A stretch of 64,000 nt of DNA from Roseovarius spongiae (GCF_003651245.1 NZ_RAPE01000004.1:62001-126000), one strand, 5' to 3'. Shown: positions 29,528 to 38,353, numbered from the stretch's first letter. Translations and numbers: made by a program. The notes: a model not told the origin generated them from the sequence alone.

Positions 29528-30316
29528 ATGACAATCGAGGATCGGAAAAGCGCAGTCGAGATACTGGGCGACGCCGGCGCGGATGCCGGTCCGGCGCTGA
29601 TCCTCTGCGAACACGCCTCGCATCGCATTCCCGCGCGCTATCACGATCTCGGCCTCGCGCCGCAGCACGCCGAGAGCCACGCGGCCTGGGATCCTGGCGC
29701 GCGGGCGCTGGGCCTGCACCTGGCCGCCGCGCTCGCTTCGCCGATGGTCGCGAGCACGGTGTCGCGGCTGGTCTATGACTGCAACCGCCCGCCCGAGGCG
29801 GCCTCGGCCATGCCCGAAAAGAGCGAACTGATCGAGGTGCCGGGCAACCGCGGCCTGTCGCCCGATGACCGCGCCGAGCGTGTCCACAGCGTCTATGCGC
29901 CCTTCTGCGAGGCGGTGACCGCACAGATCGCCGCGCGGCAGCAACGCGGCCATTCCACGGCGCTGATCACGGTTCACAGCTTTGCCCCCGTCTATTTCGG
30001 CAAGCAGCGCGCGGTCGAGATCGGCATCCTGCACGACACGGACAAGCGGCTGGCTGACGCGATGCTGGCGCTTGCGCCGAAGCTGCCGCATCGCAAGATC
30101 GAGCGGAACGAACCCTACGGCCCGGCGGACGGCGTCACCCATTCCCTGCAGATCCACGGCATCGCGCAGCGCCTGCCCAACGTGATGATCGAGGTCCGCA
30201 ACGACCTGTTGCGAACCCCCGAGGACATCGCGCGGATCGGCGATGAGCTGCTCACGATGATCGGGCCGGCGCTGGTTCACCTCGGCCTGCAATCGCAGGG
30301 GGCCGCGCATGCCTAG
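29528..30316 (+). CDS. N-formylglutamate amidohydrolase family protein
   Basis: 262-residue predicted zinc hydrolase. The family motifs are visible: ILCEHASHRIPARY (metal-binding region, residues 25-38), TVHSFAPVYFGK and NEPYGPADGVTHSLQIHG. Named members cleave N-formylglutamate in histidine breakdown, but no hut gene is here. Linked to a TRAP transporter and a glutamine-synthetase-like ligase, it more likely hydrolyses another N-acyl or gamma-glutamyl compound. The ATG at 29528 follows a GGGGG site. The end overlaps the DctQ start by 8 bases, so it is the first gene of the operon. Confidence 0.88.
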   Translation: MTIEDRKSAVEILGDAGADAGPALILCEHASHRIPARYHDLGLAPQHAESHAAWDPGARALGLHLAAALASPMVASTVSRLVYDCNRPPEAASAMPEKSELIEVPGNRGLSPDDRAERVHSVYAPFCEAVTAQIAARQQRGHSTALITVHSFAPVYFGKQRAVEIGILHDTDKRLADAMLALAPKLPHRKIERNEPYGPADGVTHSLQIHGIAQRLPNVMIEVRNDLLRTPEDIARIGDELLTMIGPALVHLGLQSQGAAHA

Positions 30317-30905
30317 GGCGATCCTCGCCTATATCCGCGGGATCGATGCGATGAACCGGTTCATCGGCCGGATCGTGATGTATCTGGTCTTCGTGATGAT
30401 CGGCGTGCTGATGTGGTCGACCAGTTCCAAGGTCCTGATGACCCCGGCCAACTGGACGCTGGAGACCGCGCAGTTCCTGCTGGTCGCCTATTTCGTCCTC
30501 GGCGGGCCCTATTCGATCCAGATGGGCTCGAACGTGCGGATGGACCTGTTCTACGGAGACTGGACGCCGCGGACCAAGGCATGGGTGGATGCGTTCACCG
30601 TGATCTTCCTGATCTTCTATCTGGCCATCCTGTTCTATGGCGGGCTGTCGTCGCTGGCCTATTCGCTGGGGTATTTCGGCAAGGCGCCGCTGGATTTCTT
30701 CGGCGCGTTGATCTGGACCTTCGTCACCCAGGGGCAGGATGCAGCGCAGGAAACGCTGGGCTTTCTCGAGCGCAGCCCGACCGCGTGGCGGCCGCTGATG
30801 TGGCCGATCAAGCTGATCACCTGTCTCGGCGTGTTCCTGATGATCCTGCAAATGCTGGCCGAGTTCTTCCGCGATATCGGTCGCCTCAGGGGGGTGATCG
30901 ACTGA
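30309..30905 (+). CDS. TRAP transporter small permease subunit (DctQ-type)
   Basis: 198 residues with four hydrophobic spans (about 20-42, 55-75, 96-118, 155-180). It forms the membrane complex of a tripartite ATP-independent periplasmic transporter with the DctM subunit. Segment QFLLVAYFVLGGPYSIQMGSNVRMD (start near residue 56) is typical of DctQ. The start overlaps the preceding gene by 8 bases and the stop overlaps the DctM start (TGATG). Slightly long for the family because of an inserted loop around residues 125-155. Confidence 0.9.
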   Translation: MPRAILAYIRGIDAMNRFIGRIVMYLVFVMIGVLMWSTSSKVLMTPANWTLETAQFLLVAYFVLGGPYSIQMGSNVRMDLFYGDWTPRTKAWVDAFTVIFLIFYLAILFYGGLSSLAYSLGYFGKAPLDFFGALIWTFVTQGQDAAQETLGFLERSPTAWRPLMWPIKLITCLGVFLMILQMLAEFFRDIGRLRGVID

Positions 30906-32230
30906 TGTCCTATGACATGATCGCACTCACGATGTTCAGCACGATGATGCTGATGCTGATGACCGGCCAGCGGGTGTTCGGCGCCATCGGTTTCGTCGCC
31001 ACCGCCGCCGGGCTGATGCTGTGGGGCGTGGGGGGCGAGGATATTCCCTTCACCGCGGCGATGAAGCTGATGAAATGGTATCCGCTGCTGACGCTGCCGA
31101 TGTTCATCTTCATGGGTTACGTGATGTCGGAATCGCGCATCGCCGACGACCTGTACCGGATGTTCCACGTCTGGATGGGGCCCGTGCGCGGCGGCCTCGC
31201 GATCGGGACCATCGCGCTGATGGTGCTGATCTCGGCGATGAACGGTCTTTCGGTCGCGGGCATGGCGATCGGCGCCACCATCGCCCTGCCCGAACTGCTG
31301 CGCCGCGGCTATGACAAGATCATGGTGACCGGGGTGATCCAGGCGGGGTCGTCTCTGGGCATCCTCGTGCCGCCCTCGGTGGTGCTGGTGCTCTACGCAA
31401 TGATCGCGCGACAGCCGGTCGGGCAACTCTGGTTGGCGGGGGTGTTTCCGGGGCTGATGATGGCGGGGCTCTTCGCCCTCTACATTTATCTGCGCTGCCT
31501 CGTGCAGCCCGGCCTCGGTCCGGCGATGGACCGCGAGGAGCGCGAAGCGATCACCATGGCGGAAAAGCTGCGCCTCCTGCGCGCCGGCATCCTGCCGATC
31601 GTCATCTTCCTCGTGATGATGGTGCCCTTCGTCAAGGGCTGGACCTCGCTGGTCGAAAGCTCGGCGGTCGGCGCCTCGGCGTCGTTCCTCGCAGCCGTCA
31701 TCAAGGGCCGGATGACGCGCGAGGTGTTCGAAACCTCGGTGCGCCAGACGCTCGGGATCAGCTGCATGTTCATGTGGATCATCCTGGCCGCCATGGCCTT
31801 TGGCGCGATCTTCGACGGGCTCGGCGCGGTGAAGTCGATCGAGAATCTCTTTACCGAGAAGCTGGGCCTCAGCCCCTGGATGATCCTGATCCTGATGCAG
31901 CTCAGCTTCATCGTCATGGGCACGTTCCTCGACGATACCGCGATGCTGGTGATCGTCGCGCCGCTTTACGTGCCGCTGGTGGGTGAACTGGGCTTCGATC
32001 TGATATGGTATGGCGTGCTCTACACCATCACGACGCAGATCGCCTACATGACCCCGCCCTTCGGCTACAACCTGTTCCTCATGCGCGCCATGGCCCCGCC
32101 CGAGATCAGCATGCGCGACATCTACCGCTCGATCATTCCGTTCGTGCTGGTGATGGTCCTGGCGCTCGCGATCGTGATGATCTTCCCGCAGATCGCGCTG
32201 TGGTTGCCGGAATACATCTACGGAAAATAA
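30905..32230 (+). CDS. TRAP transporter large permease subunit (DctM-type)
   Basis: 441-residue integral membrane protein of about twelve spans, the sodium-coupled transport subunit. Family segments: PLLTLPMFIFMGYVMSESRI (about 60-79), MNGLSVAGMAIGATIALPEL (about 108-127), and AGSSLGILVPPSVVLVLYAM (about 139-158). The ATG at 30905 sits within the DctQ stop. A longer frame begins at 30413 but only shadows DctQ. Substrate is set by the binding protein encoded next. Confidence 0.92.
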   Translation: MSYDMIALTMFSTMMLMLMTGQRVFGAIGFVATAAGLMLWGVGGEDIPFTAAMKLMKWYPLLTLPMFIFMGYVMSESRIADDLYRMFHVWMGPVRGGLAIGTIALMVLISAMNGLSVAGMAIGATIALPELLRRGYDKIMVTGVIQAGSSLGILVPPSVVLVLYAMIARQPVGQLWLAGVFPGLMMAGLFALYIYLRCLVQPGLGPAMDREEREAITMAEKLRLLRAGILPIVIFLVMMVPFVKGWTSLVESSAVGASASFLAAVIKGRMTREVFETSVRQTLGISCMFMWIILAAMAFGAIFDGLGAVKSIENLFTEKLGLSPWMILILMQLSFIVMGTFLDDTAMLVIVAPLYVPLVGELGFDLIWYGVLYTITTQIAYMTPPFGYNLFLMRAMAPPEISMRDIYRSIIPFVLVMVLALAIVMIFPQIALWLPEYIYGK

Positions 32231-32277
32231 CAAGAAGAGCGCCGCCAAGGCCCGATCAATCCAAAAGGAGAGAGAAA

Positions 32278-33321
32278 ATGACCACAAGACGCAAGTTCCT
32301 GACGACCGCCGCACTGGGCGCCGCCGCCACGCCGCTGGCCGCGCCCGCGATCGCGCAATCGACGATCAAGTGGCGCATGCAGACCTATGCCGGCGCCGCC
32401 CTTGCGGCGCATGTGGCCAAGCCCGCCATCGACATGTTCAACAAGATCGCCGGCGACCGGATGCAGATCGAGCTGTTCAACGCGGATGAGATCGTGCCCA
32501 CGGGCGAGCTGTTCCGCGCGATGCAGAGCGGCACCATCGACGCCGTGCAGTCGGATGACGACTCGATGGCCTCGCCGACCCAGGTGGCGGCCTTCGGCGG
32601 CTATTTCCCGCTGGCTCTGCGCTACAGCCTCGACGTGCCGGTGCTGTTCCACCGCTACGGGCTCGACGAGATCTGGAAAGAGGAATACGCCAAGGTCGGC
32701 GTGCAGCATGTCAGCGCCGGCTCCTGGGACCCGTGCAACTTCGCGACCAAGGAACCGGTGAACAGCCTGGCCGACCTCAACGGCAAGCGGATCTTCACCT
32801 TCCCGACCGCCGGGCGCTTCCTGTCGCAGTTCGGCGTGGTGCCCGTCACCCTGCCCTGGGAGGATATCGAGGTCGCGCTGCAAACCGGCGAGCTTGACGG
32901 CGTCGCCTGGTCCGGCATCACCGAGGACTACACCGTCGGCTGGGCCGACGTGACCAACTACTTCGTGACCAACCCGATCTCGGGGGCCTGGATCGGCCAC
33001 TTCTTCGCCAACCAGGAGCGTTGGAACGAACTGCCCGAAGATTTGCAAACGCTCTTCAAGGTCTGCTGCGACCAGTCCCACTACTATCGTCAGTACTGGT
33101 ACTGGGGCGGAGAGGCCTATCTGCGGGTCAATGGCGACAAGATGAAGCTGAGCTCGATCCCCGACAGCGAATGGGCGCAGGTCGAGGCCGCAGCCGAGAA
33201 GTTCTGGGACGAGATCGCCTCGGAATCCGAGACCAAGGCCAAGGTCGTCAAGATCTTCAAGACCTACAACGCCGACATGCGCCGGGCCGGACCTCCGTAT
33301 CGCTACGGCGATCAGACCTGA
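32278..33321 (+). CDS. TRAP transporter substrate-binding protein (DctP family) with twin-arginine signal
   Basis: 347 residues. The N-terminus TTRRKFLTTAALGAAATPLA is a twin-arginine (Tat) signal followed by APAIAQ cleavage, so the protein is exported folded. Mature part is a DctP-type two-lobe binding protein. The usual GLKIR carboxylate-binding segment reads GKRIFTF here, so Phe stands where the conserved Arg is expected. It also has two adjacent cysteines (KVCCDQSHYYRQYWYWGGE). A strong AAAGGAGAGAG site precedes the ATG. A hairpin follows the gene. Ligand unknown. Confidence 0.9.
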   Translation: MTTRRKFLTTAALGAAATPLAAPAIAQSTIKWRMQTYAGAALAAHVAKPAIDMFNKIAGDRMQIELFNADEIVPTGELFRAMQSGTIDAVQSDDDSMASPTQVAAFGGYFPLALRYSLDVPVLFHRYGLDEIWKEEYAKVGVQHVSAGSWDPCNFATKEPVNSLADLNGKRIFTFPTAGRFLSQFGVVPVTLPWEDIEVALQTGELDGVAWSGITEDYTVGWADVTNYFVTNPISGAWIGHFFANQERWNELPEDLQTLFKVCCDQSHYYRQYWYWGGEAYLRVNGDKMKLSSIPDSEWAQVEAAAEKFWDEIASESETKAKVVKIFKTYNADMRRAGPPYRYGDQT

Positions 33322-33342
33322 ACCCGGTTTCCCCCAAACCCC

Positions 33343-33370
33343 GGAAGGCCCCGCAAAGGGGCCTTCCTTC
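33343..33370 (+). terminator. Hairpin between dctP and the GS-like gene
   Basis: Perfect 10-bp stem GGAAGGCCCC/GGGGCCTTCC (33343-33352 with 33358-33367) with a GCAAA loop, followed only by TTCGAC. The poor T run suggests partial termination or protection of the upstream binding-protein mRNA rather than full termination. Confidence 0.55.
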
Positions 33371-33396
33371 GACTTTCATGACAGGATGCGACAAAG

Positions 33397-34758
33397 ATGA
33401 CTGGAACGCTGAGCTTTGCCGATCTCGAGAAACAGGTGAAGGCCGGCGCCGTCGACACGGTGCTGGTCTGTCTCGTGGACATGCAGGGCCGACTGCTGGG
33501 AAAACGGTTTCACGCCGCGCATTTCATTGACGGCGCCTACGAGGAAACCCATTGCTGCAACTACCTGCTGGCCACCGACCTCGAGATGGACACGCCCGAT
33601 GGCTACGCCAGCACGAGCTGGCAGGCGGGCTATGGCGATTACGTGATGAAGCCGGACCTTTCGACGCTGCGCCCTGTTCCCTGGCTCGAAGGCACCGCGA
33701 TGGTGCTTTGCGACGTCCAGGATCACCATACGCATGCGGATGTGCCGCACTCGCCGCGCGCCATGCTGAAGGCGCAGCTAAAGCGCCTGGACGAGATGGG
33801 CTACACCGCGATGATGGCGACCGAACTCGAGTTTTTCCTGTTCGAGAAAAGCTACGACGAGATCCGCAAATCCGGCTTCCGCGACCTCGCGCCCATCTCG
33901 GGCTACAACGAGGATTACCACATCTTCCAGACCACCAAGGAAGAGCACGTCATGCGCCCCGTGCGCAATCACCTCTACGCCGCGGGCCTGCCCATCGAGT
34001 GCACCAAGGGCGAGGCGGAGACCGGGCAGGCGGAGCTGAACATCAAATATGCCGCCGCGCTCGACACGGCGGATTACCACACCATCGCCAAGCACGCGAT
34101 CAAGGAGATCTCCTGGCAGCATGGCCACGCCGCGTCCTTTCTGCCGAAGTGGCACCATGAGCGCGTCGGCAGCTCAAGCCATGTGCATCAGTCGCTGTGG
34201 AAGGATGGCGAAAACGCCTTTTTCGATGCGGACGCCGACCTGGGCATGTCGCAGACGATGAAGCACTACATGGCCGGGTTGCTGAAATACGCGCCGGACT
34301 ACACGTATTTCTTCGCGCCCTATATCAACAGCTACAAGCGGTTCCAGAAGGGCAGCTTCGCGCCCACGCGCATCATCTGGTCGGTGGACAACCGCACCGC
34401 CGGGTTCCGGCTGTGCGGCGAAGGCACCAAGGCGGTGCGCGTCGAGAACCGCGTCGGCGGATCGGACATCAACCCCTATCTCGCGATGGCCGCGCAGCTT
34501 GCCGCAGGGATCGCGGGGATCGAGGAGAAGCTCGAGCTTGCCGCGCCGTTCAAGGGCGACGCCTATAGCGGCGACGAGGGGCATATTCCGGGCACGCTGC
34601 GCGACGCGCGCGACACGCTCAAGGGCTCCGGGATGCTGCGCGCCGCGCTGGGCGACGACGTGGTCGATCACTACGTGCGCGCCGCAGAGGTCGAGATCGA
34701 GGATTTCGAACGCGTCGTGACGGATCACGAGATCGCCCGCGGGTTCGAACGGGCCTGA
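33397..34758 (+). CDS. Glutamine synthetase family protein (gamma-glutamyl amine ligase-like)
   Basis: 453-residue cytosolic ATP-dependent ligase with the GS fold. N-terminal beta-grasp, then ATELEFFLFE (about residues 145), GEAETGQAELNIKYAAA (about 207-223), SSSHVHQSLWKDG (about 259-271) and the substrate segment NRTAGFRLCGEGTKAVRVEN (about 331-350). No adenylylation-site tail of housekeeping GlnA. The family includes PuuA, IpuC and gamma-glutamylmethylamide synthetase, which attach glutamate to an amine. Its neighbours (TRAP importer, aldehyde and alcohol dehydrogenases) support a catabolic ligase. Amine unknown. Confidence 0.9.
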   Translation: MTGTLSFADLEKQVKAGAVDTVLVCLVDMQGRLLGKRFHAAHFIDGAYEETHCCNYLLATDLEMDTPDGYASTSWQAGYGDYVMKPDLSTLRPVPWLEGTAMVLCDVQDHHTHADVPHSPRAMLKAQLKRLDEMGYTAMMATELEFFLFEKSYDEIRKSGFRDLAPISGYNEDYHIFQTTKEEHVMRPVRNHLYAAGLPIECTKGEAETGQAELNIKYAAALDTADYHTIAKHAIKEISWQHGHAASFLPKWHHERVGSSSHVHQSLWKDGENAFFDADADLGMSQTMKHYMAGLLKYAPDYTYFFAPYINSYKRFQKGSFAPTRIIWSVDNRTAGFRLCGEGTKAVRVENRVGGSDINPYLAMAAQLAAGIAGIEEKLELAAPFKGDAYSGDEGHIPGTLRDARDTLKGSGMLRAALGDDVVDHYVRAAEVEIEDFERVVTDHEIARGFERA

Positions 34759-34781
34759 CCGGCGGCCCCCGCGGATGGGCG

Positions 34782-34816
34782 GGCGCCTCCGGCGGGGATA
34801 TTTGAGCAAGAAGAAG
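34782..34816 (+). repeat. Dispersed GC-rich repeat, copy 2
   Basis: Reads GGCGCCTCCGGCGGGGATAT then TTGAGCAAGAAGAAG. The first 22 bases are identical to copy 1 (minus strand, 14368-14403). It lies 24 bases after the GS-like gene and before the aldehyde dehydrogenase, and does not seem to be a terminator. Confidence 0.8.
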
Positions 34817-34851
34817 AATGGGGCCGCGCCATGGCCTCGGGAGATGTGCCA

Positions 34852-36234
34852 ATGACGACGGAACTGAAATGTATCTCGCCGATCGACGGGTCGGTTTTCG
34901 CCACGCGCGAAACGCTGTCCGAGGCGGACGCGCGCAAGGCGGCCGAACGGGCCCGCGCGGCGCAGGCCGACTGGGCGGCGCGGCAGTTGAAGGAGCGGAT
35001 CGAACTGGTGATGGCGGGCGTCGCCGCGGTGGGCGCCATGAACGACGAGATCGTGCCGGAACTGGCGCGGATGATGGGCCGCCCGGTGCGCTACGGCGGC
35101 GAATTCGGCGGCTTCAATGAGCGCGCCAGCCACATGGCCGAGATCGCCGAGGACGCGCTTGCCGACATAGAGGTGGGCGAGGACGAGACCTTTCTGCGCT
35201 ACATCAGGCGGCTGCCGCATGGCGTCGTCTTCGTCGTGGCGCCCTGGAACTATCCCTACATGACCGCGATCAACACCGTCGCGCCCGCGCTGATCGCGGG
35301 CAATACCGTGCTGCTCAAGCACGCGACGCAAACGCTGCTGGTGGGCGAGCGGATGGCGCGGGCCTTCCACTCTGCGGGCGTGCCCGAGGACGTGTTCCAG
35401 AACGTGTTCCTCGATCACGACACCACCTCGGCGTTGATCGGCGACCGCGCCTTCGATTTCGTGAACTTCACCGGCTCGGTCGGCGGCGGGCGGCAGATGG
35501 AGCGGGCGGCGGCGGGCACCTTCACGCCGGTGAGCACCGAGCTTGGCGGCAAGGATCCGGGCTATGTCATGGAGGACGCGGACCTTGACGCGGCGGTCGA
35601 GACGCTGATTGACGGGGCGATGTTCAACGCCGGCCAATGCTGCTGCGGGATCGAGCGGATCTACGTCCACGAAAGCCTCTTCGACGCCTTCGTCGAGAAG
35701 GCGGTCGGGATCGTGAACGGCTACACGCTCGGCGATCCGCTGGACCCCGAGACGACCCTTGGCCCGATGGCGCATGCGCGTTTCGCCGAAGAGGTGCGCG
35801 CCCAGGTCGAAGAAGCGGTGGCGGCCGGCGCGACCGCGCATATCGAACGGTCCAAGGCCGACGATGGCGGCGCCTACCTGTCGCCGCAGATCCTCACCAA
35901 TGTCACGCATGACATGCGGGTGATGCGCGACGAGAGCTTTGGCCCCGTGGTCGGCATCATGGCGGTCAAGAACGACGACGAGGCGGTGCGCCTGATGAAC
36001 GACAGCGAATTCGGCCTGACGGCGAGCCTCTGGACCGCCGATATCGAACGCGCGCAGGCCGTGGGCGACCGGATCGAGACGGGCACCGTCTTCATGAACC
36101 GGGCCGATTACCTCGATCCCGGCCTCTGCTGGACAGGCTGCAAGAACACCGGACGCGGCGGCGGGCTGTCGATCATCGGATACCAGAACCTCACGCGCCC
36201 GAAATCCTACCATCTCAAGAAGGTGACGAAATGA
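34852..36234 (+). CDS. Aldehyde dehydrogenase family protein
   Basis: 460-residue NAD(P)-dependent aldehyde dehydrogenase. The oxyanion segment APWNYPYMTAINTVAPALIA, FTGSVGGGR (cofactor), catalytic Glu in STELGGKDPGYV and catalytic Cys in FNAGQCCCGIERIY (a rare CCC triplet) are all visible. The ATG at 34852 has a GGGAGA site; an upstream ATG at 34831 has none. The gene overlaps the iron alcohol dehydrogenase by ATGA. Together they would oxidise an alcohol to an acid through the aldehyde. Confidence 0.92.
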   Translation: MTTELKCISPIDGSVFATRETLSEADARKAAERARAAQADWAARQLKERIELVMAGVAAVGAMNDEIVPELARMMGRPVRYGGEFGGFNERASHMAEIAEDALADIEVGEDETFLRYIRRLPHGVVFVVAPWNYPYMTAINTVAPALIAGNTVLLKHATQTLLVGERMARAFHSAGVPEDVFQNVFLDHDTTSALIGDRAFDFVNFTGSVGGGRQMERAAAGTFTPVSTELGGKDPGYVMEDADLDAAVETLIDGAMFNAGQCCCGIERIYVHESLFDAFVEKAVGIVNGYTLGDPLDPETTLGPMAHARFAEEVRAQVEEAVAAGATAHIERSKADDGGAYLSPQILTNVTHDMRVMRDESFGPVVGIMAVKNDDEAVRLMNDSEFGLTASLWTADIERAQAVGDRIETGTVFMNRADYLDPGLCWTGCKNTGRGGGLSIIGYQNLTRPKSYHLKKVTK

Positions 36235-37376
36235 CCCCGACAGCCAACTGGTCCTACCCGACCGCGATCAAGTTCGGCCCCGGCCGCATTTCCGAACTGC
36301 CCGCCGCCTGTGCGCAGACCGGCATGACGCGCCCCTTGCTCGTAACCGACAAGGGGCTTGCCGACCTGCCGATCACCGCGCGGGCGCTCGACGTACTCGA
36401 GCAGGCGGGCTTCGGGCGCGCGATCTTCTCCGAGGTCGACCCCAACCCGAATGAAAGAAACCTCGAGGCCGGCGTCGCGATGTATAAATCCGGCGGCCAT
36501 GACGGGGTGATCGCGTTCGGCGGCGGCTCGGGGCTCGACCTCGGCAAGATGGTCGCCTTCATGTGCGGGCAGACGCGGCCCGTCTGGGATTTCGAGGATA
36601 TCGGCGACTGGTGGACGCGCGCCGACGCCGACGCAATCGCCCCCATCGTCGCCGTGCCGACCACCGCAGGGACCGGGTCCGAGGTGGGGCGCGCCAGCGT
36701 CATCACCAATTCGGCGACCCATGTGAAGAAGATCATCTTTCACCCCAAGGTGCTGCCCGAGGTGGTGATCTGCGACCCCGAGCTGACGGTCGGAATGCCG
36801 AAATTCATCACCGCCGGCACGGGGCTGGACGCCTTCGCGCATTGCGTCGAGGCCTACAGCAGCCCGCATTACCACCCGATGAGCCAGGGCATGGCGCTCG
36901 AGGGGATGCGGCTCGTCAAGGATTACCTGCCGCGCGCCTACGCGGACGGCAGCGATCTGGAGGCGCGCGCGCACATGATGAGCGCGGCGCTGATGGGCGC
37001 GACCGCCTTTCAGAAGGGGCTGGGCGCGATCCACGCGATGAGCCACCCCGTCGGCGCCGTGTTCCACACCCATCACGGCACCACGAACGCGGTCTGCATG
37101 CCCGCCGTTCTCGACCTCAACGCGCCGGTGATCGCCGAGCGGTTCCGCATCGCCGCCGCCTATCTCGATATCTCCGGCGGGTATGAGGGTTTCCGCGCCT
37201 TCGTGCAGGAATTCAACGATTCATTGGGCATTCCCCGCTCGCTGCGCGATCTCGGGGTCGATCCCGCGCGGCTGGACGAGCTGATTCCCGAAGCGTTGAA
37301 GGACCCGAGCTGCGGCGGCAACCCGGTGCCGCTCACCGCCGAGAACCTGCGCGCGGCTTACGAGGCGAGCCTCTGA
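36231..37376 (+). CDS. Iron-containing alcohol dehydrogenase
   Basis: 381-residue group III alcohol dehydrogenase. NAD site GGGSGLDLGK (about residues 96-105), TTAGTGSEVGR (about 142-152), and metal ligands in GTGLDAFAHCVEAY (Asp and His near 200) and AIHAMSHPVGAVFHTHHG (two His near 265-282). It probably oxidises a primary alcohol for the aldehyde dehydrogenase encoded just upstream. Last gene of the operon. Its 3' end overlaps the convergent LysR gene by 19 bases. Confidence 0.92.
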   Translation: MTPTANWSYPTAIKFGPGRISELPAACAQTGMTRPLLVTDKGLADLPITARALDVLEQAGFGRAIFSEVDPNPNERNLEAGVAMYKSGGHDGVIAFGGGSGLDLGKMVAFMCGQTRPVWDFEDIGDWWTRADADAIAPIVAVPTTAGTGSEVGRASVITNSATHVKKIIFHPKVLPEVVICDPELTVGMPKFITAGTGLDAFAHCVEAYSSPHYHPMSQGMALEGMRLVKDYLPRAYADGSDLEARAHMMSAALMGATAFQKGLGAIHAMSHPVGAVFHTHHGTTNAVCMPAVLDLNAPVIAERFRIAAAYLDISGGYEGFRAFVQEFNDSLGIPRSLRDLGVDPARLDELIPEALKDPSCGGNPVPLTAENLRAAYEASL

Positions 37377-38251
37377 TCCGCAGCGTCGGATTTGGACAAA
37401 AGCCAGCGGCGCACCTTGTCTGCCGCGCCGCCGTCGCGTCGGCGGCGTGGTGACAACAGGTAAAAATACTGCGCCCCGCTCAGCGTTGCCTGCGTGACCT
37501 GCACCAGATGCCCGGCGGCGAGGTCGCGCGCGGCGAGAAAGCGCGCGACCAGCGCGACGCCCTGCCCCGAAAGGGCCGCATCGAGGGCAAGCGCCGACTG
37601 GCTCAGCCGCAGACCGCGCTCGCAGCGGTCCTCGACCTGCAACAGCCTGAGATAGTCGGGCCAATGATCGTGCGCATCGTGCAGCTTGGGCAGACCGGCC
37701 AGCACGTCGGGCGCCAGCGGCAGGGGGCGCCCCGCGATCAGAGCGGGTGCGGCGACCGGGATAATTTCCTGTCGAAACAGGCGCTTGGCCTCCAGTGATG
37801 CGCCGAAGGGCGGCTGCCCCTGCCGAATGGCGAGGTCGATTCCGTCGCTGTGAAAGCTCGAAACACGCTCGGTCGCCATGATCCGCAGGTCGATTTCGGG
37901 GTGTGCGGCGGCGAAATCCGGCAGGTTCGGGATCAACCATTTGGCGGCGAAGGTGGGGGTCACGCTTACCACGACCTTGTCCGGTTCGGGGCGCAGCACC
38001 GCGGTCGCGTCGCGCAGATCGTCGAAGGCCGCCGCGACGCGGGCGTGATAGGCGCGCCCGGCGGAGGTAAAGGCCAACCCCTTGGGCAGACGGTCGAACA
38101 GCGGGATGCCCAGTTGCGCCTCGAGCGCGCGCACATGCTGCGCGACGGCCCCCTGGGTCACGCCGAGCGTTTCGGCGGCGACGCGGAAGTTCAGATGTCG
38201 CCCGGCGACGTCGAAAGCGCGCAGGGCGTTCAGGGGCGGAAGCGGGGCCAT
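37358..38251 (-). CDS. LysR family transcriptional regulator (GcvA-like)
   Basis: 297 residues. N-terminal winged helix (PLNALRAFDVAGRHLNFRVA to LGIPLFDRL, residues 6-55) and a periplasmic-binding-like effector domain (from residue 90, VVVSVTPTFAAKWLIPNLP). The opening PPLNALRAF and the TPTFAAKWLIPNL pattern are GcvA-like. It is divergent from the SDR gene with 102 bases between starts, and a 27-bp imperfect palindrome lies directly upstream, so it likely controls that gene and itself. Confidence 0.9.
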   Translation of the reverse strand: MAPLPPLNALRAFDVAGRHLNFRVAAETLGVTQGAVAQHVRALEAQLGIPLFDRLPKGLAFTSAGRAYHARVAAAFDDLRDATAVLRPEPDKVVVSVTPTFAAKWLIPNLPDFAAAHPEIDLRIMATERVSSFHSDGIDLAIRQGQPPFGASLEAKRLFRQEIIPVAAPALIAGRPLPLAPDVLAGLPKLHDAHDHWPDYLRLLQVEDRCERGLRLSQSALALDAALSGQGVALVARFLAARDLAAGHLVQVTQATLSGAQYFYLLSPRRRRDGGAADKVRRWLLSKSDAADQRLAS

Positions 38252-38277
38252 CTGGCGATAGTATATCTATTGTCAGA
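38251..38277. promoter_or_regulatory. Probable LysR operator
   Basis: A 27-bp imperfect palindrome (21 of 27 positions symmetric) with arms TCTG/CAGA and core ATAG-TATAT-CTAT. It starts at the first base of the LysR ATG and lies about 80 bases before the SDR start, as expected for autoregulation of a divergent pair. Confidence 0.5.
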
Positions 38278-38353
38278 TGCGATCAATTCTGGCGCGCGCG
38301 GGCGGTCGCCCTGACCTACACAGAGCCCGAAACACGGAAATGGAGTTCTTATT

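Noticed and set aside
29528..30316. HutG of a histidine degradation operon
   Set aside because: The family matches, but none of hutU, hutH, hutI or hutC is near; the linked TRAP and GS-like genes suggest another substrate.
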